From Proteobacteria bacterium UBA6492 (GTDB lineage Bacteria; Pseudomonadota; Gammaproteobacteria; UBA6429; Thiohalophilaceae): a stretch of 8,612 bases of DNA. The notes under the pieces are model-generated. The model made no database searches. It was not told where the DNA came from and saw nothing but the letters and a program-made list of their open reading frames with translations. Within the stretch, counting starts at the first letter, position 1, and every line of letters starts with the position of its first letter. Both the position numbers and the translations under genes were made by a program. Positions 1-6,388 of this stretch are shown in pieces. The stretch lies in contig DJMK01000137.1 in the NCBI GenBank assembly GCA_002436485.1, positions 1 through 8,612 on the forward strand, in the 5' to 3' direction.

Positions 1-195
1 TTCTCACACGTAGGCCTGAATGCAGATGATCATGTTGTGATTGATCCGGAGTTTTTCAGGCCTGCTGAAGTAGATATATTGCTGGGTAAACCAGACAAGG
101 CCAGGAAAAAACTTGGTTGGATAGCAGAAACTTCCCTCGAAGATATGATTAAAGAAATGGTCGATGCTGATATGCAGCGTGTAGCCGCAGAATAA
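1..195 (+). CDS. gmd: GDP-mannose 4,6-dehydratase, C-terminal end (partial)
   Basis: The frame is open from the first base and codes for the last 64 residues before a tandem stop (TAATAA). Gmd is a cytoplasmic NADP-dependent short-chain dehydrogenase that converts GDP-D-mannose to GDP-4-keto-6-deoxy-D-mannose, the precursor of GDP-D-rhamnose and GDP-L-fucose. The visible part carries the family's C-terminal signature: FFRPAEVDILLGKPDKA, then KLGW, then the closing helix with EMVDADM, closely matching my memory of the E. coli Gmd tail. The Rossmann core and catalytic residues lie off the left edge. The rmd frame follows 38 bases later on the same strand, so the pair probably forms one transcription unit that makes GDP-D-rhamnose. 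Identification is firm from the C-terminal motif alone. I cannot judge whether the missing part is intact. Confidence 0.92.
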   Translation, partial: FSHVGLNADDHVVIDPEFFRPAEVDILLGKPDKARKKLGWIAETSLEDMIKEMVDADMQRVAAE

Positions 196-233
196 TAAAC
201 TTTCTAACTCTAAAGATCATTTATAAAATTAGA

Positions 234-1199
234 ATGATTTCAATATTAGTTACAGGTGCAAATGGATTTGTAGGTCCTTATCTGTTGCGAGCGCTTGAAA
301 AGTCTCTTAACAAAGAATGTGTTATTCATGCCTGTTATTTTGATAAAAATAGTGAATATGCCGATACTGAAAGGGTTAAATGGCATCCGCTTGATATAAC
401 TAATCAGCAAGAAGTTGTTTCGTTAGTGCGAAACATCTGACCCGACTATCTTATACATCTTGCAGCAATTTCCCATGTGCCTACGGCTGATGCTGCTATT
501 CAGAAGACATGGCAAGTCAATGTAATGGGAAGTATATATTTGTTTGAAGCAATACATGATTTTTGTAGTAAGTGCTGCAGCATTTTTGTAAGTAGTTCAG
601 AGGTGTATGGAGAGAGCTTTAAAGAGACAGAGAAAGTAACAGAAGATAGCTGTTTGCAACCATTAAATGTTTACGCAGCCAGTAAAGCAGCAATTGATTT
701 GCTTGCTAGGCAGATGGCTAGTAATGAAACAAAGATTATCAGGTTGCGTCCATTTAATCATGTAGGGCCAGGCCAGACAGAAGATTTCGTACTACCAGCA
801 TTTGCCGCGCAGATAGCACGAATTGAGGCAGGTCACCAGGAGCCTGTACTGAAAGTTGGTAACTTGAGCGCTGTACGCGATTTCCTGGATGTAAGAGATG
901 TTGTGGATGCTTATGTGTGTGTGTTGAATAATTTTGATAAATTGCAAAACGGTGCCGCATATAATATTTCGTCAGAAAAGGGATACAAGATCGAAGAACT
1001 TCTTGAAAAGCTATGTCAAATAGCTGATTGCGAAGTAAAAATAGTAAAAGACCCGGCACGACTCAGAAAAGTTGAGATAGCAAGCGCGGTTGGAAGTTCA
1101 GAAAGATTGCAGACCTCACTGGGTTGGAAGCCCAGATACAAAATGGAACAAACGTTGAATGAGATTCTTGAAGAATGGCGTGCTAAATACGCAGACTAA
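234..1199 (+). pseudogene. rmd: GDP-4-dehydro-6-deoxy-D-mannose reductase, interrupted by in-frame TGA
   Basis: An intact Rmd reduces the Gmd product to GDP-D-rhamnose, the donor for D-rhamnose-containing O-polysaccharides. The ATG at 234 opens a Rossmann start with G8-A-N-G11-F-V-G14. The frame meets TGA at 438-440 (codon 69) and then continues unbroken to TAA at 1197-1199. With readthrough the protein would be 321 residues, against roughly 300 for the family. Past the stop come HLAA, the SSSEVYG strand (residues 120-126), catalytic Y147-A-A-S-K151, RPFNHVGPGQ, RDFLDV, KDPARLRK and GWKP. These favour Rmd over GDP-fucose synthase. Ile before the stop and Pro-Asp after it suggest a C-to-T change of CGA (Arg) to TGA. 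Both fragments share one frame, so it is not a frameshift. A restart at GTG 477 would give 240 residues without the nucleotide-binding Gly motif and is unlikely to be active. Recent pseudogene, strain variant or sequence error all remain possible. Confidence 0.85.
438..440 (+). other. Premature in-frame TGA within rmd
   Basis: The triplet sits in the rmd frame between codons for Asn-Ile and Pro-Asp-Tyr. It is followed by C, a context known to be relatively prone to readthrough. TGA appears to be a genuine stop in this genome, because the rhodanese gene and the PCMT-family gene both end in TGA at the expected family C-termini. The simplest reading is a point nonsense change. Confidence 0.85.
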
Positions 1200-1203
1200 G
1201 AAT

Positions 1204-1740
1204 CTACTTTATTACTCTTAATTCAGCAGAAATATTACGTGCCCGGAATATAAAACTAAAGTAACGTTCCCAAACGTTATAACCAAAGACACCACAAATT
1301 AACCTGGCTGGCCAGGTCATTAGAAAACTACCAAATGATATCTTTTTCTCCATAACCTGGAATACACCGGCGCGATCTGCCAGGTAATTACCACGAGTGA
1401 ACTGATCAGGGAAATTGTAACTTAGGTGCCACTTGTGCGTTGGGTCAGCCCAGGAGTCTAGTGATGTGAAATGTGGTGTTTCGATAATGACTGTTGCGCC
1501 TGATTTCGCAACACGATGTATTTCGTGCATGAAGTCAGGAATACTTTCCACGTGTTCAATAATGTGTTTGGCATTGATCATGTCGAATGAGTTATCTTCA
1601 ATAGGCCATGGCAACACATTGAGGTCATGAACGATATCGACACCTTCAAATGGATAGATATCTACACCAACAGAGCCAGGTATTTTCCCCCTGGTACACC
1701 CTAAATCAAGAATAGCTTTTGGTGAGGATATATCGTTCAT
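1204..1740 (-). CDS. Class I SAM-dependent methyltransferase, LPS-locus type
   Basis: This 178-residue protein has a class I methyltransferase fold. Motif I is at residues 10-18 (ILDLGCTRG), followed by VGVDI with the ribose-binding acid D27. Next come HDLN, PWPIEDNSFD (44-53) and the HIIEH motif (59-63), then EIHRVAKSGA. A conserved block with PHF and DPTHKWHLSY follows (89-108). This subfamily is common in polysaccharide and LPS loci, but its acceptor is not known to me. Motif I reads GCT where GCG or GCS is usual. I chose the ATG at 1740: the frame stays open upstream to 1872, but that part lies inside the 3' end of the heptosyltransferase gene, and the family usually begins just before the ILDLG strand. 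With this start it lies 22 bases after the GT9 stop, so the two are probably cotranscribed. Its stop is 4 bases from the rmd stop, tail to tail. Core or O-chain sugar methylation is an inference. Confidence 0.82.
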   Translation of the reverse strand: MNDISSPKAILDLGCTRGKIPGSVGVDIYPFEGVDIVHDLNVLPWPIEDNSFDMINAKHIIEHVESIPDFMHEIHRVAKSGATVIIETPHFTSLDSWADPTHKWHLSYNFPDQFTRGNYLADRAGVFQVMEKKISFGSFLMTWPARLICGVFGYNVWERYFSFIFRARNISAELRVIK

Positions 1741-1762
1741 AATAGAAGCAATATTACAGATT

Positions 1763-2818
1763 TTAGTTTTCGCTGGAAACCAGCTTGTCCAGTACCAGGC
1801 AAACCTCGTTAACCGAAATAAGGGCCATTGTGCCCTCATCCCGTACACGGGTACCCCATGGCAAATCGTCAACTGATTTGTTATATGACAGCTTTATGGC
1901 GTCCGGGTATTTATTGACAACATATTCGGCGCTCAGATAAGGCCGTGCACGATCTGGATTAGTGGCTGCATAGAGGCCAATTACCGGCGTCCCGACTGCG
2001 GTAGCGAGATGGGCTGGCCCGGAATCTGGTGCAAGTACAACCGTTGCAGTTTCTAATACAGCAAGCATTTGTTTCAGATCAGTTTTCCCAACAAGATCTA
2101 TAATCGGGCAATCCGCCTGAGCGATTATACCGTCGGCATACTGCCGGTCGACTGCCGCAGGAGCACCAGTTAACACTACAGACATATTATGCTTTGTATG
2201 CGCATAGTTCGCTACCGCCGCATAGCGTTCAATCAACCAGTTGCGGTAGGCCATGCTGGAGCATGGACTGATCACCAGGACTGGCTTGTTTCCTGGGAGA
2301 ACCTGCGTAGCAAATTTTTTCGCTTCTTCTGGAACGGGGATATTCCATTGCAGGTTATGTTCATTTATACCAAGTGCATCGGTAAAGCAGAAAAAGCTGT
2401 CAATGACATGCTGCCTGGGTTTGTAATCAACTTTCGCATTTGTAAACAGCCACTGTAGGTCCTTGGCCCTCTGACGGTCAAAACCGAGTTTGATATCTGC
2501 ATTAACGAGCAAGCTGATCAGGCTGGCGCGTAATGACATTTGCATATGCAACAGAATATCAAAATGTTTTTTAGCGAGCTTTTTACGTATATCGCGATAA
2601 GCAGCCAACTTTTGCTGCTTGTCGAAAACAATAAATTCAATATCTTCAATGTCAGAGACTAGTGAATATTCTGACTTGCCGATAATCCAGGTCAGTTTTG
2701 TTGTAGGCCAGTTTTTCTGGATTGTACGCACTACCGGCAAGGTATGGCTGATATCCCCGATTGCCGAGAGACGTAATATGCAAAGTGATTCAGGCTGCTT
2801 GGTCAGAGTGATCGACAT
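1763..2818 (-). CDS. Glycosyltransferase family 9, ADP-heptose:LPS heptosyltransferase-like
   Basis: GT9 enzymes transfer heptose from ADP-heptose onto inner-core Kdo or heptose at the cytoplasmic face of the inner membrane. The 351-residue protein has the GT-B layout. An N-terminal strand is followed by LSAIGDISHTLP (residues 17-28), where D22 matches the catalytic Asp of WaaC. The ADP-binding half has SPCSS (184-188), LTGAPAAVDR (216-225), LVGKTDL (242-248) and the family signature APDSGPAHLATAVGTP (263-278). Length is normal for WaaC or WaaF (about 320-350). There is no signal peptide. The ATG at 2818 fits the distance to the SAIGD motif. It is divergent from kdkA and followed by the methyltransferase gene. 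Kdo-modifying neighbours and the WaaC-like N-terminus favour an inner-core heptosyltransferase. I cannot tell heptosyltransferase I from II or from another GT9 specificity by eye. Confidence 0.87.
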   Translation of the reverse strand: MSITLTKQPESLCILRLSAIGDISHTLPVVRTIQKNWPTTKLTWIIGKSEYSLVSDIEDIEFIVFDKQQKLAAYRDIRKKLAKKHFDILLHMQMSLRASLISLLVNADIKLGFDRQRAKDLQWLFTNAKVDYKPRQHVIDSFFCFTDALGINEHNLQWNIPVPEEAKKFATQVLPGNKPVLVISPCSSMAYRNWLIERYAAVANYAHTKHNMSVVLTGAPAAVDRQYADGIIAQADCPIIDLVGKTDLKQMLAVLETATVVLAPDSGPAHLATAVGTPVIGLYAATNPDRARPYLSAEYVVNKYPDAIKLSYNKSVDDLPWGTRVRDEGTMALISVNEVCLVLDKLVSSEN

Positions 2819-2845
2819 GGGCTGGCTATATAACTGTCTTAGGTG

Positions 2846-2875
2846 ATATTATTTTCATAACCTTTTGAGTGTCAT
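2846..2875 (-). promoter_or_regulatory. Candidate sigma-70 promoter for the GT9 / methyltransferase pair
   Basis: On the minus strand, within the 110-base divergent gap, ATGACA (2870-2875, one mismatch to TTGACA) is separated by 18 bases from TAATAT (2846-2851, four of six matches to TATAAT). Transcription would start near 2839, leaving a leader of about 20 bases before the ATG at 2818. This is a by-eye match in AT-rich DNA, so chance is a serious alternative. I found no comparably good pair for kdkA on the other strand. Confidence 0.33.
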
Positions 2876-2928
2876 GTGATTTTATATCGAGCAGCAGTCA
2901 TGCTCAAAGTGATTTCTGATGATTTAAC

Positions 2929-3636
2929 ATGAATTTTGTCCAACATAAAAGTGAAAATGTTATTTATTACTTCGATCAACAGATAATTGATCGAATTGAA
3001 GGCTTTTTTCTGGCCGCACAGGAGAATGTTAGCCAGACACTCAAACGTGGCGGAAAAAGTGTTTTCAAACATAATGATTCTAACCTTATCTTTAAGCACT
3101 ACCATCGTGGTGGTTTAGTCTCGAAATTCAGTGATGACAAATATTTATGGCTGGGTGAGGGGCGAGTACGGGCCTTTCAGGAATTCCAGCTTCTCAAGCT
3201 ACTTAAGGAAATTGGTCTGCCTGCACCAACCCCTGTCGCCGCGCGCGCGGTAAGATGTGGAATATTTTATCAATGTGACCTGGTGACTAAAGAAATTGCA
3301 GACAGTAAAACCCTCTCGAATATTTTATTAGAACAGAAATTGTTGCATGAAGACTGGGAGAATATTGGTCTGTGTGTGCGGGAATTCCATGATAATAATA
3401 TCTATCACGCAGATCTTAATGCGACTAATATTTTGCTAGATAGTAACAGGGATATATATCTTATCGATTTTGATAAGAGTGAAGTCAGGAAAGATAGCGA
3501 AGTTTGGAAACAGGAAGTTTTGGCTCGTTTGCGCCGCTCATTGACCAAGTTTAAAAAACATAACCAGTCATTCAGTTTTACAGATCAAGACTGGTCATAT
3601 TTGATTAATGCTTACATGGGCCACAAATCTGTATAA
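2929..3636 (+). CDS. kdkA: 3-deoxy-D-manno-octulosonic acid (Kdo) kinase
   Basis: KdkA is an inner-membrane-associated, protein-kinase-like enzyme that phosphorylates O-4 of the Kdo attached to lipid A, using ATP. The 235 residues match the usual length (about 240 in Haemophilus influenzae). The kinase fold is visible: N-lobe LIFKHYHRGGLVSKF with the likely ATP-binding lysine K56, FQEF with helix-C glutamate E85, the catalytic loop YHADLNATNILL with D162 and N167, and the DFG-equivalent D180-F-D (IDFDK). The preceding GLPAPTPVAA segment (96-105) is also typical. The start is well fixed because an in-frame TGA lies three codons upstream of the ATG. The gene stands alone on this strand, divergent from GT9, and its last 32 bases overlap the end of the acyltransferase/Kdo transferase gene. 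It is AT-rich (18 G+C in the 60 bases from 3421). In species with KdkA the core typically starts with a single phosphorylated Kdo. Confidence 0.94.
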   Translation: MNFVQHKSENVIYYFDQQIIDRIEGFFLAAQENVSQTLKRGGKSVFKHNDSNLIFKHYHRGGLVSKFSDDKYLWLGEGRVRAFQEFQLLKLLKEIGLPAPTPVAARAVRCGIFYQCDLVTKEIADSKTLSNILLEQKLLHEDWENIGLCVREFHDNNIYHADLNATNILLDSNRDIYLIDFDKSEVRKDSEVWKQEVLARLRRSLTKFKKHNQSFSFTDQDWSYLINAYMGHKSV

Positions 3637-5785
3637 TCTCATCGTAATAACGCTTGGCCATATCCTGATTTTGTTCTACCAGTTTTAAAGCGTTGTTACC
3701 GGTAGCCAAACACAGCTGGTTATCTGTCAGCAGCATAGTAACTGTATTCTCCAGGCTGTCGATGTTCGTCTGAAAACCTGCTTGGTGCTGCAGAAATAAC
3801 GTTGCTTCATTGTCGAAATTGTCCATATGCGGTCCAAAAATCACGGCCTTTCCCTGTCTGGCGACTTCAATAATATTCTGGCCACCTTTTGGCACAAAGG
3901 AGCCACCCATAATTACCAGTTCAGACCCAGCAATAAACTGTTCCAGTTCACCAAAGGTGTCTGCGATGTATATCTGTGTGTCGTCGTTTACGGGCTGGTT
4001 TAGGCTGCGTACCGCAATTTTCAAATCAAGATCTTTCAGGTCAGTCAGGATGTCTTGCAGCCGTTTTGGGTGGCGTGGAACAATCGTCAGCAAATAGTTT
4101 TTATTAGTGACCAGATTGCTGAGCGTCTGGCAAAGCAGCTTTTCTTCACCGTCCCTGCTTGAGGCCAGCAATACATACTTTTTAGCAAGATGTAATGGCT
4201 CTGGCTTGGTATTTCTCCGTGAAGCCCATTTGATATTGCCAACCACCTTGATCTGTTCTTCGCTGGCAGTCAGTTTCATAAAAGATTCTTTATCCCATTC
4301 AGAGCGTGCAAGTATACGATGTGTGTATTGGACGCATAAGCTAAGCAAATATCGGCGCCAACCACTCGAATCCAGGCTGCGATGTGACAAGCGAGCATTT
4401 ATGATGGTGAGATTCTTACCTCTCCAGTACGAGTACTCGTAAAGGTTGGGCCAGAGTTCGGTTTCAAAAATTAATGTGCAATTTGGGTCTGTTCGATGAA
4501 TAAAACGTTTTACTGCCCACATCCAATCAAATGGCAGAAAGTGTATGGCAACGTTATCAAATTTAATTTGTGCGTTTTGATACCCTGTAGGTGTATTGGT
4601 TGTTAACATTACAATACAATCAGGATGATTTTGTTTCAGAAGATCGATGAGTGGTGCAACAGCATTTATTTCACCAACTGATGCAGCATGAATCCAGAAA
4701 TCCACGTTTTTTGCGTAACTACCAATACCCATTCTTTCTGTGAAAAATTTACAGTTCTTATACCTGATGGCATTGATAATGCTGTAGATGAGTGCCGGTA
4801 TGGTTAATGCAAAAAGCAGTAAGCTATATCTGCGCATTTGTTTACCGCGCCGGGGCCGGTAAATAGGCGGGCTACCAGCAGGTCTTGTCTTGAAACGGCG
4901 ATGTCCCCACAGATATTGCTCCGGCACCTTTTCAACGTGTTGACTAATCATGTTGTTGATTATTGTTGCATCTCGCACATCGTCTCCGCCTGGGAAATTT
5001 TCCAGTGCAGGCCCCAACGTAACTTTATAACCTCGCAAATCAGGCAGACGTTCTATATACCAGGGTACGACGGGTGCGCCTGTAGCTTTGGCCAATCGGG
5101 AGGTAAATGTCAGGCTAATCGCCTCTGTGCCCATAAACGGGGCGAATACGGATGTCTTCACATAACCAAAATCCTGGTCCGGGGCATACCATATAATCTT
5201 TTTCTTCTTTAGCGCGCGTACGACACCACGCATGTCCAGGCTTTTTATCAGGTCATGGCTGATTCGCTTTCTAGCGTCGGCCATGACAGCTTCAAAAAGT
5301 TTGTTACGGGCGCTTTTATAAGTCGGAATGACTTTATCTGTGTAGTACGACATCAGCCGCCCGCCTACTTCCAGCATGGTATAGTGGCCACCCAGCATGA
5401 TTACACCATGGCCTTTTTCTTCTGCTTGCTTGAGGTTTTCCAGTCCCTCTATATGCATGAGTGGTTTTACTTTTTCATCAGAACCCCACCAACATAAAGC
5501 AGATTCAAATAGCGCCATACCACTACTGTAGAAACTTTCTCTAATGAGGCGACCTTGTTCTTTTTTAGAGAGTTGCGGAAAACACAGCCCAATATTGATG
5601 CGTGTTATTCGGCGACGTTCGGCAAGTAGCACATAGCTAATCGAACCCATGACTTTGCCCAACAGCAAAATGTACTTGTATGGCAGTTTGGTACTTAACC
5701 ATAAAAAGCCGAGTCCCAGCCAGGTCGGCCAGTAGACAGGGTTTAGAATGTAACGTGGTTGAAGCGGGTTGTTTGTATTGGACAT
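3605..5785 (-). CDS. Fused lipid A lauroyl-type acyltransferase (LpxL/HtrB) and Kdo transferase (WaaA)
   Basis: One uninterrupted frame of 726 residues joins two complete enzymes. Residues 1-309 are an LpxL/HtrB-family late acyltransferase: N-terminal hydrophobic anchor (about 18-55), the HX4E catalytic motif H134-Y-T-M-L-E139, WYAPDQDFG (199-207) and the family end HRRFKTRP (295-302). Only about seven residues (310-316) separate it from a full GT30 Kdo transferase. That half has its own membrane segment (320-342), WIHAASVGE with catalytic E372, FETELWPN (440-447), NARLS (463-467), VGNIKW (515-520), PRHP (570-573), DTFGELEQF (609-617), GGS (627-629), GGQN (634-637) and GPHMDNF (651-657). WaaA transfers Kdo from CMP-Kdo to lipid IVA, and LpxL then acylates the product, so the halves act in sequence at the inner face of the inner membrane. 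M317 (ATG at 4837) marks where a separate waaA would begin, but no stop or clear ribosome site is seen there. The gene starts 30 bases after the isochorismatase-fold gene. Confidence 0.92.
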   Translation of the reverse strand: MSNTNNPLQPRYILNPVYWPTWLGLGFLWLSTKLPYKYILLLGKVMGSISYVLLAERRRITRINIGLCFPQLSKKEQGRLIRESFYSSGMALFESALCWWGSDEKVKPLMHIEGLENLKQAEEKGHGVIMLGGHYTMLEVGGRLMSYYTDKVIPTYKSARNKLFEAVMADARKRISHDLIKSLDMRGVVRALKKKKIIWYAPDQDFGYVKTSVFAPFMGTEAISLTFTSRLAKATGAPVVPWYIERLPDLRGYKVTLGPALENFPGGDDVRDATIINNMISQHVEKVPEQYLWGHRRFKTRPAGSPPIYRPRRGKQMRRYSLLLFALTIPALIYSIINAIRYKNCKFFTERMGIGSYAKNVDFWIHAASVGEINAVAPLIDLLKQNHPDCIVMLTTNTPTGYQNAQIKFDNVAIHFLPFDWMWAVKRFIHRTDPNCTLIFETELWPNLYEYSYWRGKNLTIINARLSHRSLDSSGWRRYLLSLCVQYTHRILARSEWDKESFMKLTASEEQIKVVGNIKWASRRNTKPEPLHLAKKYVLLASSRDGEEKLLCQTLSNLVTNKNYLLTIVPRHPKRLQDILTDLKDLDLKIAVRSLNQPVNDDTQIYIADTFGELEQFIAGSELVIMGGSFVPKGGQNIIEVARQGKAVIFGPHMDNFDNEATLFLQHQAGFQTNIDSLENTVTMLLTDNQLCLATGNNALKLVEQNQDMAKRYYDEIIQICGPCKH

Positions 5786-5797
5786 TGAGTGTGGTTA

Positions 5798-5824
5798 ATT
5801 CGCTTTTTGATTATTCTAGCGAAT
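5798..5824. repeat. Intercistronic inverted repeat (7-bp stem, 13-base loop)
   Basis: ATTCGCT at 5798-5804 pairs exactly with AGCGAAT at 5818-5824. The structure spans the TAG stop of the isochorismatase-fold gene and most of the 30-base gap before the acyltransferase/Kdo transferase gene. Neither strand shows a run of T after the stem, so it does not look like a classic terminator. It might tune processing or translation of the downstream gene. A stem this short can also arise by chance. Confidence 0.3.
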
Positions 5825-6373
5825 AAGTTTTGATAATTCCTTGAATTGCGGATTAGAGGCGTCTTTCAACCACTCGAACAGCACGGATTCGGTATTACTG
5901 ACCACGATACCGGCCTGGCGTAACCTTGCTAAGGCATTTTTATAGTTATGCTTGTTGCGAGAGATGACGGCATCCTGCGCAACAAAAACCTGCTTGCCCA
6001 ACGCCTGTAATTCCATCGCAGTTTGTAATACGCAAATATGTGCCTCCATGCCAGCGATGATGATCTGTGGGCGATGAATATCACGCAGGTGGTTCTCCAT
6101 GCCTTGCGCACCGCAACCTGAAAAACAGGTTTTCTCATACACAGCATGCGTGTCACTGGCTTGCGCAAGAATATCCATATGCGTTGGCCCAAGTCCTTTC
6201 GGATATTGCTCGGTACGAATCACCGGTATGGCGAGTTTATTTGCCGCTTGTGTGAGGATGTTGGTGTTCTTGATGACTTGCTGCAACACCTTCTCATTCA
6301 TGGTGCTACACAGGCGTTCCTGTATATCAATGATCAGTAACTGGCTAGCCGTGGCCTGGCAAAGCATGTTCAT
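5816..6373 (-). CDS. Isochorismatase-fold cysteine hydrolase, ISOC2-like
   Basis: The 185-residue protein has the Asp-Lys-Cys triad of the isochorismatase-like hydrolases: D16 in LLIIDIQERL, K81 in YEKTCFSG and C114 in GMEAHICVLQTA. The C-terminal stretch NPQFKELSKLIR, the GMEAHICVLQT loop and the QDAVISR strand resemble eukaryotic ISOC1/ISOC2 and their bacterial relatives more than nicotinamidase or true isochorismatase. The substrate is unknown, so I assign no reaction beyond amide or ester hydrolysis typical of the fold. There is no signal peptide, so it is probably cytoplasmic. The ATG at 6373 lies 15 bases after the tolC stop, with a second in-frame ATG two codons on, and the gene ends 30 bases before the lipid A fusion. 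It thus sits between two envelope genes in an apparent operon, but nothing visible links it to envelope work. Confidence 0.86.
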   Translation of the reverse strand: MNMLCQATASQLLIIDIQERLCSTMNEKVLQQVIKNTNILTQAANKLAIPVIRTEQYPKGLGPTHMDILAQASDTHAVYEKTCFSGCGAQGMENHLRDIHRPQIIIAGMEAHICVLQTAMELQALGKQVFVAQDAVISRNKHNYKNALARLRQAGIVVSNTESVLFEWLKDASNPQFKELSKLIR

Positions 6374-6388
6374 GCAAGCTACCGAAGG

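Noticed and set aside
438..440. Genome-wide recoding of TGA to an amino acid, or a selenocysteine codon
   Set aside because: Two genes in the window end in TGA at natural family C-termini, and the position in Rmd is a variable surface-like residue rather than a catalytic one.
1119..1135. CTGGG/CCCAG hairpin near the end of rmd as a terminator
   Set aside because: It falls on codons for the conserved GWKP motif and has no following T-run, so the pairing is probably a by-product of coding.
477..1199. A separate 240-residue gene starting with GTG at 477
   Set aside because: It is in the same frame as the first rmd part and lacks the Gly-rich nucleotide-binding start. It is the remainder of rmd beyond the TGA.
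1263..1278. Two copies of AACGTT spaced by four bases as a regulator site
   Set aside because: They lie deep in the methyltransferase coding sequence near its 3' end, far from any promoter position.
1741..1872. 44-residue N-terminal extension of the methyltransferase frame, starting at an ATG at 1872
   Set aside because: It lies mostly inside the 3' coding end of the GT9 gene in another frame, and the methyltransferase family begins shortly before the ILDLG strand. The ATG at 1740 fits better.
3605..4837. A free-standing waaA starting at the ATG at 4837
   Set aside because: The ATG is in frame with an uninterrupted acyltransferase upstream, and no ribosome site or stop separates them. Internal initiation cannot be excluded but is not needed.
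4838..5212. 124-residue plus-strand frame opposite the acyltransferase domain
   Set aside because: The opposite strand carries a strongly motif-supported enzyme, and the translation resembles no family I know.
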